Below are positions 18,456-28,086 of a stretch of 64,000 nucleotides of DNA, piece after piece. Both the position numbers and the translations under genes were made by a program. The stretch's first letter is position 1; every line of letters starts with the position of its first letter. Source of the stretch: Methylomonas albis (GTDB lineage Bacteria > Pseudomonadota > Gammaproteobacteria > Methylococcales > Methylomonadaceae); contig NZ_JACXSS010000001.1 in NCBI RefSeq assembly GCF_014850955.1, forward strand, positions 3,286,001 to 3,350,000, written 5' to 3'. The notes under the pieces are model-generated. The model did not search any database and was not told where the DNA came from. It was given only the letters and a program-made list of their open reading frames with translations.

Positions 18456-20492
18456 ATGAAAAAAACCACCGCTCTGATTTTAATGCTACCCTCCTCCGTG
18501 CTGCTTGCCGAAGAACCGCCTTTACAAGCGCTTGAAGAAATCGTCGTCACCGCACCGCTGCAAGATAAAAAATCAGACAGCCCCGTTCCGGTCACTGTAT
18601 TAAGCGACGACGAACTGAGGATGAAAACCGGCCACAGTATCGGCGATACTTTAAAAAACGAATTGGGGATCAGCAGCCAATCCTTCGGTCCCGGCGTCGG
18701 CACGCCAGTGATTCGCGGTCAAGCCGGTCCGAGGGTGCGGGTATTAAGCAACGGCATTGGCAGCAACGACGTGTCGGCGATTAGTCCCGACCACGCCACC
18801 AGCGTCGAACCGCTGCTGGCAGAGCGTATCGAAGTGTTACGCGGCCCGGCCTCTCTACTTTATGGCAGTGGTGCGATCGGTGGCGTGGTCAACGTCATCG
18901 ATAACCGGATTCCGGGACGAGCCTTCGACAAAGCGCTCAACGCCGCGCTGGAACAGCGGTTCGACTCTACCAGCGACGAAACCAGCACCACAATGAAAGT
19001 CGAGGGCAGCAAAGATCATATCGCCTACCATGTGGACGGCTTTTACCGGCACCGCAACAATCTGGACATTGGCGGCCAGGGCATCGATACCGCTAAAGTA
19101 GCGATCACCGATCCGGCGCTTGAAGTCGTCGACAACCCACGCGGTTATCTAAATAACACCGGTGCCGAAGCGATCAGCGGCTCGGCCGGATTGTCCTGGA
19201 TCGACAACTTTGGTTTCGTCGGCGCCTCTATCAATAATTTGAATAACAACTACGCCATCGCGCCGAACGGCACCGGCGACGAAACCGTGCGCATTGCTAT
19301 GCGCCAGAACAAATACGACTTTAAAAGTGAACTTAATAACCCGCTGCCGTTTGCTAAAAGCCTACGTACCCGGCTGGGTTATACCGATTATGAGCATACC
19401 GAGATCACCAACGGCTCCCCCGGTGCGTTTTTCACCAACAAAAGCTACGAAGGCCGGATTGAGTTAAACCACCATGACATCGGCCCCTTGCGCGGCGCGA
19501 TCGGTTTTCAGGCTCAGTCCAGCAATTTCAACGCCATCGAAAAACTGACCGGCGCCAGCATCGTGCCGCGTTCGGATACCTACAGCTACGGCGTATTCGG
19601 CGTCGAATCGTTTGACCTTGGCCCGCTCACCTACCAGCTCGGCACCCGCGTCGAACAAACCGACATTCACCCGGACGGTTTCACGCCCTTGAGTTACACG
19701 CCGGTTAGCGCTTCAGCCTCCGCCTTATGGAAGCTGGATAATCGTAACAGCCTGAATCTGGCGATCACCCGTTCGTCGCGCGCACCAAACGTACAGGAAT
19801 TGCTAGCAAATGGCTACCACGACGCCACTCGCAGTTTCGAACTGGGTAGCCTTAGCCTGAAGGAAGAGACCTCGTATAACCTCGACCTGGGCTACCGCTT
19901 TAAAACCGACTGGCTGCGCGCCGAATTCGACCTATTCCACAACTGGGCCAGCGACTACATCTACCAACACCGCACCGGCAACCATGTAAACGAGGACGGC
20001 AGCGACGCCTGTGCACCCGACTGTACGATTCCGGTCATGCAAAGCAACCAGCAGGACGCCATATTCAGAGGTTACGAAGCCAAGCTGATTTTCCCGATGA
20101 TGGAAAACCACATCGGCCTGTTGGAACTAACCTTGTTCAGCGACTACACCCGCGGCGAATTCAAATCCGGCGGCGACGTGCCGCGCATGCCGCCGCTACG
20201 ATACGGTCTGCAACTGGACTACAACAAAGACCGTTTATCCAGCTACCTGCGCCTGACCCGCGCCGACGACCAAACCCACGTCGGTGAATTCGAAACCTCA
20301 ACGGCCGGTTATTACCTGTTGAATGTCGGCGTCAATTACCAAGTTAAAGCGTATCAGGACGCCAAATTAATGCTCTTCGCCAAAGGCAACAACCTGCTGG
20401 ATCAAAACATCCGCAACGCGACTTCGTATTTGCGCAACTTTGCACCGGAAGCCGGGCGTGGTGTGGAAGTGGGATTTAGAGTCAGTTATTGA
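18456..20492 (+). CDS. znuD: ZnuD-type TonB-dependent outer-membrane zinc receptor
   Basis: A 678-residue TonB-dependent receptor. A signal peptide (to about residue 18) is followed by the TonB box region EEIVVTAPL (about 28-36), a plug domain with GTPVIRGQAGPRVRVLSNGI, SPDHATSVEPLLAERIEVLR and GPASLLYGSGAIGGVVNVID, and a beta-barrel ending in an aromatic C terminus (VGFRVSY). The plug pattern is that of the ZnuD/zinc-piracy subgroup. The Zur operator upstream and the zinc genes downstream support zinc uptake as its role. A cysteine pair in the barrel (DACAPDCTIP) may form a loop disulfide or bind metal. Confidence 0.88.
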   Translation: MKKTTALILMLPSSVLLAEEPPLQALEEIVVTAPLQDKKSDSPVPVTVLSDDELRMKTGHSIGDTLKNELGISSQSFGPGVGTPVIRGQAGPRVRVLSNGIGSNDVSAISPDHATSVEPLLAERIEVLRGPASLLYGSGAIGGVVNVIDNRIPGRAFDKALNAALEQRFDSTSDETSTTMKVEGSKDHIAYHVDGFYRHRNNLDIGGQGIDTAKVAITDPALEVVDNPRGYLNNTGAEAISGSAGLSWIDNFGFVGASINNLNNNYAIAPNGTGDETVRIAMRQNKYDFKSELNNPLPFAKSLRTRLGYTDYEHTEITNGSPGAFFTNKSYEGRIELNHHDIGPLRGAIGFQAQSSNFNAIEKLTGASIVPRSDTYSYGVFGVESFDLGPLTYQLGTRVEQTDIHPDGFTPLSYTPVSASASALWKLDNRNSLNLAITRSSRAPNVQELLANGYHDATRSFELGSLSLKEETSYNLDLGYRFKTDWLRAEFDLFHNWASDYIYQHRTGNHVNEDGSDACAPDCTIPVMQSNQQDAIFRGYEAKLIFPMMENHIGLLELTLFSDYTRGEFKSGGDVPRMPPLRYGLQLDYNKDRLSSYLRLTRADDQTHVGEFETSTAGYYLLNVGVNYQVKAYQDAKLMLFAKGNNLLDQNIRNATSYLRNFAPEAGRGVEVGFRVSY

Positions 20493-20506
20493 GAACCGCT
20501 TATGCA

Positions 20507-20535
20507 GGCGCTGTTTTATCGACAGCGCCTTTTTT
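20507..20535 (+). terminator. Rho-independent terminator after znuD
   Basis: An 8-bp stem GGCGCTGT (20507-20514) with ACAGCGCC (20522-20529), a 7-base loop and six T residues. It separates the receptor transcript from the downstream zinc operon, which has its own operator. Confidence 0.9.
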
Positions 20536-20543
20536 AGGCACCA

Positions 20544-20566
20544 ACAACGCTACAATATAACATTGT
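20544..20566. promoter_or_regulatory. Second, weaker Zur-like operator
   Basis: The right half TATAACATT (20556-20564) is perfect. The left half (ACAACGCTACA) is degenerate, giving about 15 of 22 matches to the Zur consensus. The likely -10 element TACAAT (20551-20556) lies within it. It ends eight bases before the ATG of the first COG0523 gene, implying a very short leader. Confidence 0.6.
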
Positions 20567-20573
20567 CACCAGC

Positions 20574-21791
20574 ATGCCTATTGAACACGCCCCATCCAGA
20601 GTACTACCTGTCACCGTGCTGTCCGGCTTTCTCGGCGCAGGTAAAACCACCTTGTTGAACCACATTCTCAACAATCGGGAAAATTTAAGAGTAGCCGTCA
20701 TCGTCAATGACATGAGCGAGGTCAACATCGATGCTGCGACGGTCAAGAATGAGATACAACTGAATCGTGGCCAGGAAAAGCTGGTCGAAATGAGCAACGG
20801 GTGCATTTGCTGCACGCTACGCGAGGACTTGCTGATCGAGATCGGCAACTTGGCCAAGGACGGCCGCTTTGATTACTTGGTGATCGAGTCCACCGGCATT
20901 GCCGAGCCTCTGCCGATTGCGGAAACCTTTACCTTCCGCGACGAACATGGCTTGAGTTTATCCGACATTGCCCGCTTGGACACGCTGGTCACGGTTGTGG
21001 GTGCGGTGAACTTCATGCGCAATTACATGGAGGCCTTAAGTTTAAAAGAAAGCGGCGAATCGCTAGGCGAAGACGACGAGCGCAATGTCGCAGATTTGCT
21101 GGTGGACCAAATCGAATTCGCCAATGTCATCCTGATTTCAAAAATAGACCTGATCGCCAGCGACGAAGTCGTGAATCTGAAAGCCGTATTACGCAGCCTT
21201 AACCCCGATGCCGACATCATCCCTATAGTCATGGGTCAGGTCGATTTACAAAAAGTCCTCGACACCCGCTTGTTTGATTTCGATAAAGCTGAACAGGCGC
21301 CGGGCTGGCTGAAAGAGTTACGTGGCGAACATACGCCGGAAACAGAGGATTACGGCATAGGCAGCTTTGTTTACAGCGTGCGCCGGCCTTTCCATCCGCA
21401 ACGTTTCTACGCCCATTTGCACGAAGGCGAATGGGAAAACGGCACCTTGCTGCGTTCTAAAGGTTTTTTCTGGCTGGCGTCACGTCCGGATCATGCCGGC
21501 AGTTGGTCACAAGCTGGCGGCGTGATGCACCATGGCTTAGCCGGACGTTGGTGGGCTTCCGTCCCGCGACAAGAATGGCCGGAAGAGTATTTGTCAGACA
21601 TTGAATCCCAATGGGCGGAACCCTACGGCGACTGTCGCCAAGAACTGGTCTTCATCGGGCAAAATGTCGATGCCGAAAAAGTCCGTCGCGAACTCGATGC
21701 CTGTCTGTTGACCGATGCGGAGCTGGCTGCCGGACCAAAAGCGTGGCACCGATATCAAGACGAGTTTCCACAATGGTTTGCCGATGGCTAG
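20574..21791 (+). CDS. COG0523 GTPase, ZigA/YciC-type zinc metallochaperone
   Basis: 405 residues, the long COG0523 form. It has a P-loop [15 protein letters not shown], the metal-binding CxCC motif in [12 protein letters not shown], switch/Walker [13 protein letters not shown], and the guanine-specificity motif ISKIDL. The C-terminal domain contains [20 protein letters not shown] and histidines ([10 protein letters not shown]). Long-form members such as ZigA deliver zinc to client enzymes during zinc shortage. It lacks a clear ribosome site, which fits the short leader. It is the first gene of the operon and overlaps the next one by eight bases. Confidence 0.9.
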   Translation: MPIEHAPSRVLPVTVLSGFLGAGKTTLLNHILNNRENLRVAVIVNDMSEVNIDAATVKNEIQLNRGQEKLVEMSNGCICCTLREDLLIEIGNLAKDGRFDYLVIESTGIAEPLPIAETFTFRDEHGLSLSDIARLDTLVTVVGAVNFMRNYMEALSLKESGESLGEDDERNVADLLVDQIEFANVILISKIDLIASDEVVNLKAVLRSLNPDADIIPIVMGQVDLQKVLDTRLFDFDKAEQAPGWLKELRGEHTPETEDYGIGSFVYSVRRPFHPQRFYAHLHEGEWENGTLLRSKGFFWLASRPDHAGSWSQAGGVMHHGLAGRWWASVPRQEWPEEYLSDIESQWAEPYGDCRQELVFIGQNVDAEKVRRELDACLLTDAELAAGPKAWHRYQDEFPQWFADG

Positions 21792-22029
21792 CATCGACAG
21801 CTATCTGCATATCATCGGCATTGAATTGTTGCTTATCCTGGCCATAGTCTTGCCGTTGATTGACAGACCGGCACCTAAACGCGTGCTGTCCAAGCTCTTT
21901 TTAAGTGTCTTGGGCTTTATGCTGGCCCATTTCGCCACCCATGCCTTGCCGAACAAAGTAGCCAGCTTTATTTACAGCTCGCACCCCGCATACCACTCGA
22001 TCAAATCTACCGGACCAAAGCGCACATGA
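21784..22029 (+). CDS. Small membrane protein embedded in the zinc operon (81 aa)
   Basis: The ATG at 21784 overlaps the COG0523 stop and the TGA overlaps the ATG of the ZIP gene (ATGA), so translation is tightly coupled on both sides. The product has two hydrophobic helices (about residues 9-26 and 37-52) joined by a basic loop [11 protein letters not shown], then a tail with His, Ser and Tyr (YSSHPAYHS). The family is unknown to me. The position between a zinc chaperone and a zinc transporter suggests an accessory role in zinc uptake. Confidence 0.65.
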   Translation: MASIDSYLHIIGIELLLILAIVLPLIDRPAPKRVLSKLFLSVLGFMLAHFATHALPNKVASFIYSSHPAYHSIKSTGPKRT

Positions 22030-22811
22030 CTATCGCACTCAGCACAACTGCCGGCGCCATTGCCGCCTGTCTTGCGGTCAGCTTATGTTCGCTGTCCAGC
22101 ATCTTTGCCCTATACCTAAAACCAGACACCTTGAAACGGATAGTCCCGTATTTGGTAGCACTGGCCGTGGGGGTATTGTTGGGCGATGCCTTCATTCATT
22201 TAATTCCCGATGCGGTCAGCCGCCACGGCGCAGTCAGTGAAGTGTGTTTAACGGTATTAGTCGGTGTATTCGGTTTCTTTGTGCTGGAAAAACTGGTGCG
22301 TTGGCGCCACGACCATAACGTCGATACCACCCCTGATCAGAACGACATTCTGCCGCTGGCTAAAATGAACTTGATCGGCGACGCCATGCACAACTTCGTT
22401 GACGGCATTTTGATCGCCGGCAGTTTTCTGGCGGACCCGGCATTGGGCTTGACCACCACCTTGGCCATCATCGCTCATGAGATACCGCAGGAACTTGGCG
22501 ATGTTGGCGCATTGCTGCGCGGCGGCTATTCACCCAGACAAGCGGTGCTCTACAACTTTTATTGCTCGCTGACCGTGCTACCGGGCGCGCTATTTACCTT
22601 AGTGCTCAGTCAGTTGGCGGAGTCGTCCTTAACCTTATTGTTGCCGATTGCCGCCGGTGGCTTCATCTATATCGCCGCCTCCGATCTAATTCCTGTGTTA
22701 CACGAACGCTGCAGCTTCCCTAGCCTTAGCGGCCAAACCGCCGCGTTCGGCATAGGCATCGGCTTTATGCAATTCATTGTATTTTTCGAACAGGCCTTAT
22801 TGGCTGTTTAA
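22026..22811 (+). CDS. ZIP-family metal transporter
   Basis: 261 residues with eight predicted membrane helices and the ZIP signature pair: HNFVDGILIAGSF in helix IV and HEIPQELGDVGALLRGG in helix V, which form the binuclear metal site. ZIP proteins import zinc (or other divalent metals) into the cytoplasm. The His-rich cytoplasmic loop of other ZIPs is reduced to WRHDHNVDTT. Its place in a Zur-linked operon makes zinc the probable substrate. Confidence 0.92.
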   Translation: MTIALSTTAGAIAACLAVSLCSLSSIFALYLKPDTLKRIVPYLVALAVGVLLGDAFIHLIPDAVSRHGAVSEVCLTVLVGVFGFFVLEKLVRWRHDHNVDTTPDQNDILPLAKMNLIGDAMHNFVDGILIAGSFLADPALGLTTTLAIIAHEIPQELGDVGALLRGGYSPRQAVLYNFYCSLTVLPGALFTLVLSQLAESSLTLLLPIAAGGFIYIAASDLIPVLHERCSFPSLSGQTAAFGIGIGFMQFIVFFEQALLAV

Positions 22812-22821
22812 GGAGTTTTTT

Positions 22822-23538
22822 GTGTTTGCTCGTACCCCATTTCGCCAAGCGACGATCGCGCCACTGAATTTCGTTGGCACATTCCAAGCGGTGTCATATA
22901 CGCCGGCAAGCAAAACCGTCATCTCGACGGAGTTTGCCGATTTATCCCGCATCTACGAAGACGGTGTGAATCTTTGCCTGGTACAACGGCCGCTCCCGCA
23001 GGCGATTGAAAACTTTGTCAACAACGCCTTAAAAGCATTCGGCAACCTGGAACTCAGCCAAGCGATCAATCCCCTGCATTTCAATTTTACCGAACTATGG
23101 CCGCAAGCCAGCCGCTGCGCGGGATACGGGGAATGGTTAGCAGATATCGAACTATTGACCTCGGCGTTCTGCGAGCTATTCGAACTCAAGCAAGCCGGCT
23201 TGCGCCTGCGAACCTTGAAAACCGCCATGTGTCCGCGCTTTCATGTGGATAGAGTGCCTGCCCGCATGATCTGCAGCTACGGTGGCATCGGTACCGAGTG
23301 GCTGCCGGAATATGCGCTGAACAGACGAAAGCTCGGCATGGGTAGTTGCGGCCAGGATGATGCGCAGTCCGGCTTGATCGTCGATCAAACCGCCATTCGG
23401 CGGATGCCAGCTTATGCCGTAGGCTTGATGAAAGGCGAAGCCTGGGAAGGCAACGAAGGCCATGGATTCGTGCATCGCTCACCTATCCCGACCGCCGTCC
23501 AACCACGACGCTTGGTGCTAACGCTGGATATGCTGTGA
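22822..23538 (+). CDS. DUF1826 family protein (zinc-operon member)
   Basis: Start set at GTG 22822 because an ideal ribosome site (AGGAG, 22811-22815) lies seven bases upstream; the longer frame into the ZIP gene is unlikely. The 238-residue protein shows the DUF1826 patterns CPRFHVDRVPARMICSYGG, GIGTEWLPE and the C-terminal VHRSPIPTAVQPRRLVLTLD. The HxD and the later conserved His resemble a non-haem iron/2-oxoglutarate (cupin) site. DUF1826 genes are often beside COG0523 genes. No enzymatic role is established. Confidence 0.85.
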   Translation: MFARTPFRQATIAPLNFVGTFQAVSYTPASKTVISTEFADLSRIYEDGVNLCLVQRPLPQAIENFVNNALKAFGNLELSQAINPLHFNFTELWPQASRCAGYGEWLADIELLTSAFCELFELKQAGLRLRTLKTAMCPRFHVDRVPARMICSYGGIGTEWLPEYALNRRKLGMGSCGQDDAQSGLIVDQTAIRRMPAYAVGLMKGEAWEGNEGHGFVHRSPIPTAVQPRRLVLTLDML

Positions 23539-23548
23539 GGACAAGATT

Positions 23549-25188
23549 TTGCTGATCAAATTAGCAAACGGACACATTTACGATCCCACCCAAAACATGC
23601 ACGGCCAACTGGGTGACCTCTATATCCGGGATGGACTAATTAGCAGCGACCCAGGCCCGGATGCGAAATTTGACACCGTGTATGACCTGGGAGGCCAGAT
23701 TGTCATGGCCGGCGCCGTGGACATTCATAGCCATATTGCCGGCGGTAATCTGAATACCGCCCGCCTGTTGTTACCGGAGCAGCATAGGAACCATATGGCC
23801 CGTCGACTGAATCACAGGTTCAGCACGGCAAAATGGTCCACTACCGACATCGGCTATCGCTACGCGCGCATGGGTTATACCACCGTGGTCGAGCCGGCCA
23901 TGTTGCCCGTGAATGCGCTGGACGTACATCTGCAACTGGCCGATATTCCCATTCTGGATACCGCCGCACTTGCGATATTGGGTAACGACGATTTTCTACT
24001 GCGATTGCTGCGCAGTAAAGCCGGCCAAAACCAAATCAACGATTACGTCGCCTGGACGCTGAATGCCACCCGCGCCCTGGGGCTAAAAGTCATTAACGCC
24101 GGTGGAGCCAACGCCTTTAAAAGCAACGTGCGCCAATTCGACTTGGACGACATCGTCCCCGACTACGGTGTTAGCTCCAGGCAAATTCTGCAAACCCTGC
24201 AAACAGCCGTTTGCCAACTGGGCGTCCCCCATCCGCTGCACGTACATTGCAATAACCTGGGCATGGCAGGCAATGTCGATACCATCGTCGCCACCATGGC
24301 AGCCGCACAAGGTTTGCCTATGCATCTGGCCCACGTGCAGTTTTACGCCTACGGCAAGGACGGAGCCAAGGGCTTTTCCTCGGCAGCCGCACAACTATTG
24401 GAAGCCTTCAACCGCCATCCGAATATCACCATGGATGTCGGCCAGGTCATGTTCGGCCAAACAGTCACCATTTCCGGCGATGTGATTGCGCAGTACAGCC
24501 GCCACGGCGACGCCAGCCCTACAAAATGGGTGATGTGGGATGCCGAATGCGAGGGCTCGGGCGGCGTGGTGCCTTATCGCTACCGTGAGGCCAGCTTTGT
24601 CAACACCCTGCAATGGGCGATTGGTTTAGAATTATTTTTGCTAGCCGATGCACCGGAGCGCCTGTTTTTCACTACCGATCATCCCAACGGCGCCCCCTTC
24701 ACCGCCTATCCTGAATTAATGCGTTTGTTGATGAACGCCGATTACCGCCAAGCCTGCATGGCGCGCTTAAACCAAGAAGCCTTGGCACTAAGCTTATTGC
24801 CAAACCTAAAGCGAGAATTTAGCTTGAGCGACATCGCCACGATGACCAGGAGTGCTGCCGCGAATTTGCTGGGTTTGCATGATCGCGGCCATTTGGCGCC
24901 GGGGGCGATAGCGGACATTGCCGTCTACTGCCCCCGGGCCGTAGGAACGAAGACAGCATGTTCACCGATGCAGCACTCGTTTTCAAAAACGGCGAGCTGG
25001 TAGTGCGGGATGGAATCGTCGTATCCCGGCCAAGCGGCTGCACCCAAACCCTGCAACCCGATTACGACCCCAGCATTATGCCTACGGTGCAACACCATTT
25101 CGACCGATTCTACAGCCTGAGACTTAGCAACTTCGCGGTTAATGACGACGATTTCGCTGAACCCAGCCGGTTTAGGTTCCACGGTTGA
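23549..25188 (+). CDS. FhcA/FwdA-like amidohydrolase (formyltransferase/hydrolase complex subunit A), frameshifted near its 3' end
   Basis: FhcA, like FwdA, hydrolyses formyl-methanofuran-type intermediates in tetrahydromethanopterin-linked C1 metabolism. The binuclear metal site is complete: H60 and H62 (VDIHSHIAGG), K180 (ALGLKVINAGG, the lysine carboxylated in FwdA), H231/H233 (PLHVHCNNLG), H262 (HLAHVQFYAYG) and D377 (FFTTDHPNG). As written the frame ends at 25003 after 484 residues. The family C terminus (MFTDAALVFKNGELVVRDG through FRFHG) continues in another frame to 25188. One extra C in the run at 24931-24935 would restore a 547-residue protein, the normal length. It follows the DUF1826 gene by ten bases inside the zinc operon, far from usual fhcBDC partners. 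Confidence 0.85.
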
Positions 25189-25270
25189 ATCTCTCGCATA
25201 CGATGACCTTCGTTAGCGCCTTTACATTGCCGGCAAAACCCTGCCCCCACGTGATTGTTAAATTAAACCC

Positions 25271-26059
25271 ATGAGCACCATTGAAGATATTCAAGGCCGG
25301 CCGGATATGCGCCGCATAGCGATCGACAAAGTCGGCATCAAAGACATTCGGCACCCGGTTAGAGTCAAAGATAAAAGCTGCGGTGAACAGCGAACCGTCG
25401 CGCATTTTGATATGTACGTCAACCTGCCTCACGACTTCAAAGGCACGCATATGTCGCGCTTCGTGGAAATTTTGAATAATCACGACCGGGAGATCAGCAT
25501 CGCCTCGTTCCCGGCCATGTTACAAGAAATGCTGACCAGGCTGGAAGCCGAATCCGGTTATATCGAGATGCGTTTTCCGTACTTCGTGGATAAAGCCGCT
25601 CCGGTTAGCGGCGTGCGCAGCCTAATGGATTATCAAGTCAGCTTTATCGGCGAAATCGATCACACCGGCTGTCGTATCAAAGTCAAAGTGGTGGTACCTG
25701 TGACCAGTCTATGCCCCTGCTCCAAAGAAATCTCCGAGCGCGGCGCGCATAACCAGCGTTCACACGTCAGCGTTACAGTAGAAGCAAATGCGTTCATCTG
25801 GCTGGAAGAGCTGATCACGCTAGTGGAAGCCGAAGCCTCGTCACAAATCTACGGGCTGTTAAAGCGCCCCGACGAAAAATACGTCACCGAATATGCCTAC
25901 GACCATCCCAAGTTCGTCGAAGACATGGTGCGCGACGTAGCCGCCCGATTAAACGCGGAACCTCGGATATTAAGCTACAGCGTCGAGTCGGAAAACTTCG
26001 AGTCTATCCACAACCACTCAGCCTATGCCCTGATACAACGACTTAGAACCCAGCCCTGA
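25271..26059 (+). CDS. folE2: GTP cyclohydrolase IB (FolE2)
   Basis: Makes 7,8-dihydroneopterin triphosphate from GTP, the first step to folate and to methanopterin-type cofactors. The 262 residues fit the type IB family, which does not require zinc and can use other divalent metals. Signatures: the N-terminal [20 protein letters not shown], the catalytic cysteine region [20 protein letters not shown], and VRDVAARLN. FolE2 replaces zinc-dependent FolE under zinc limitation in many bacteria, in line with its place here. Confidence 0.95.
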   Translation: MSTIEDIQGRPDMRRIAIDKVGIKDIRHPVRVKDKSCGEQRTVAHFDMYVNLPHDFKGTHMSRFVEILNNHDREISIASFPAMLQEMLTRLEAESGYIEMRFPYFVDKAAPVSGVRSLMDYQVSFIGEIDHTGCRIKVKVVVPVTSLCPCSKEISERGAHNQRSHVSVTVEANAFIWLEELITLVEAEASSQIYGLLKRPDEKYVTEYAYDHPKFVEDMVRDVAARLNAEPRILSYSVESENFESIHNHSAYALIQRLRTQP

Positions 26060-26070
26060 AAGAGACATTT

Positions 26071-27072
26071 ATGAACCCAATTACCCAACGCAATTATCCA
26101 GTGCCGGTTACCATCCTCACCGGATTTCTCGGTGCAGGCAAAACCACCTTGCTAAACCGCATTCTCACCGAACACCACGGTAAGCGTATTGCGGTGATCG
26201 AAAACGAATTCGGTGAAGCCGGCATCGACAATGAACTGCTGCTGCAAGCCGACGAGCAAATCGTCGAAATGAACAACGGCTGCATCTGCTGCACGGTGCG
26301 CGGCGATCTGGTGCGCATCCTCGGCGAATTGGCCGAGCGGCGGGAAAGCGGCGATATTCATTTCGAGCGGGTGATCATCGAAACCACCGGTTTGGCCGAT
26401 CCGGCTCCGGTGGCGCAGACGTTTTTTGTCGATCAGGCTATTGCGAAAAATTACCGGCTGGATGCAATCATTACCGTGGTTGACGCGGCTCATGCCCACC
26501 AGCAACTCGAAGAACACCATGAGGCCCAGGAACAAGTCGGTTTCGCCGACCGGATTTTGATCTCCAAATCCGACTTGGTGGCAGCGGAAGTGCTGGCTGA
26601 TTTGGAAAGCCGCTTGCGCTCGATGAACCCCAGAGCGCCCATCAAACCCGTGCATTTTGGCCAAACCGAGCTGCGGGATATACTGGACATCGGTGGCTTT
26701 AATCTCGAAGATATTCTGAAAATCGAGCCGGATTTTCTGGAGGATGTCAGCCACGAACACGACGACGCCATCAGCTCCCTGGTGTATCGCTCGCCACGGC
26801 CGTTCGAGATGTCGCGCCTGCTGCTTTTTCTGGACATTATGGTAGGTGGGTTCGGCAAGGACTTATTACGCTACAAAGGCATCCTTAATATTGCCGGTAA
26901 CGATAATAAAATCCTGTTTCAGGGGGTACATATGATCATGGGCGACAGCTTGGGTTTGCCGTGGCCGGCGGGTGAACCTCGCCAGTCGCAACTGGTGTTT
27001 ATTGGCCGTAACCTGCCCAAACAGCAGATATTGACAAGCTTAGAGGCTTGCCATGTCGATGCGGTAGCTTGA
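26071..27072 (+). CDS. COG0523/CobW-like GTPase (second copy)
   Basis: 333 residues, short COG0523 form. Motifs: [15 protein letters not shown] (P-loop), EFGEAGIDNEL (switch I), NGCICCTVRGDL (metal CxCC), IETTGLADPAPVAQTF and ISKSDL (guanine recognition). The C-terminal domain starts around SSLVYRSPRPFEMSRLL. It is probably a metal chaperone for a client enzyme encoded nearby. It starts 11 bases after folE2. Confidence 0.92.
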   Translation: MNPITQRNYPVPVTILTGFLGAGKTTLLNRILTEHHGKRIAVIENEFGEAGIDNELLLQADEQIVEMNNGCICCTVRGDLVRILGELAERRESGDIHFERVIIETTGLADPAPVAQTFFVDQAIAKNYRLDAIITVVDAAHAHQQLEEHHEAQEQVGFADRILISKSDLVAAEVLADLESRLRSMNPRAPIKPVHFGQTELRDILDIGGFNLEDILKIEPDFLEDVSHEHDDAISSLVYRSPRPFEMSRLLLFLDIMVGGFGKDLLRYKGILNIAGNDNKILFQGVHMIMGDSLGLPWPAGEPRQSQLVFIGRNLPKQQILTSLEACHVDAVA

Positions 27073-27108
27073 TGTGGCATCTTAAATGAATGCATCTTTG
27101 ATTGACGA

Positions 27109-28086
27109 ATGAATCCAAGCAAAATCCCCGTCATCGTCCTAACCGGTTTTCTGGGTAGCGGCAAAACCACTTTGTTGAATCGATTATTGGCCGATGGCGT
27201 CAAAACCGCCGTTGTCATCAACGAGTTTGGCAATACGCCGGTCGATCAGGATTTGTTGTCCGATCAAAACATCCCGATGACGGTGTTGTCCGGCGGTTGC
27301 TTGTGCTGTCAGATCAAAGGTGCGCTGGCGCCGACCTTGAAGAACTTGTGGATGGCCTGGAACAGTGCGGCAATCAAGCCTTTCGACCGCATCATCATCG
27401 AGACCAGCGGCGTAGCCAGTCCGGAACCGATTTTGGACACGCTGCTGCGCGAACGTTGGCTGGCCAGCCGCTATCATTTGGCCGCTGTCATTACCACCTT
27501 GGCGATTCCTTCGGCTTTGCAGCAATTGGATGATTTCGCCGAAGCGCGCGCCCAGGTGGTGTGGGCCGATACCTTGTTACTCACCCATGCCGATCTGGCC
27601 GCTGCCGATCAAGATGCGGCGCTGAACAAGCGTCTGCAAACCCTGGCGCCGGCCACATCCAGGCATATGATGACAGATGGTGAATGCCAATCAGGTGATC
27701 GAATAACAAACATAGGCCCAGCGTTGCGCCGTTTGCCTACCGGCAATCCACTACCCGCGCATAACTTTGCCAGCATCTCGCTGCATTTGGATCAGGCTTT
27801 ACCCTGGCTGCAGTTAGAAGCAATCCTGCAAGAATTATTAGCTCGCCATCCGCTTGATTTATTGCGCATAAAAGGCGTGGTTTATCTGCCTGAGCAAGCA
27901 GAAGCTCTGGCGGTCCAGGCCGCCGCCAATCGGCTTTATCCACCCACCCCACTAACCATACGAAGCAGCGACGATAGGCGCGGCAGGCTGGTATTCATTA
28001 CCAGCGGCGACAGTAAAACACTTGCAGAGGAATTGACCGGAATATTTGCTGGCTTTATTCCGCCAAACGCTATCCGACAGCATTAA
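27109..28086 (+). CDS. COG0523/CobW-like GTPase (third copy)
   Basis: 325 residues and clearly diverged from the other two copies. P-loop GFLGSGKTTLLNRLL, metal motif GGCLCCQIKGAL, Walker B-like ETSGVASPEPILDTLL. The guanine-specificity motif is altered to THADLA in place of SKxD, so nucleotide preference may differ. It lies 36 bases after the second copy and closes the zinc operon. Confidence 0.9.
   Translation: MNPSKIPVIVLTGFLGSGKTTLLNRLLADGVKTAVVINEFGNTPVDQDLLSDQNIPMTVLSGGCLCCQIKGALAPTLKNLWMAWNSAAIKPFDRIIIETSGVASPEPILDTLLRERWLASRYHLAAVITTLAIPSALQQLDDFAEARAQVVWADTLLLTHADLAAADQDAALNKRLQTLAPATSRHMMTDGECQSGDRITNIGPALRRLPTGNPLPAHNFASISLHLDQALPWLQLEAILQELLARHPLDLLRIKGVVYLPEQAEALAVQAAANRLYPPTPLTIRSSDDRRGRLVFITSGDSKTLAEELTGIFAGFIPPNAIRQH

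Noticed and set aside
25240-25270. Possible third Zur box before folE2 (TTGTTAAATTAAAC)
   Set aside because: Only loosely palindromic and matching few consensus positions; folE2 is better explained as part of the operon starting at 20574.
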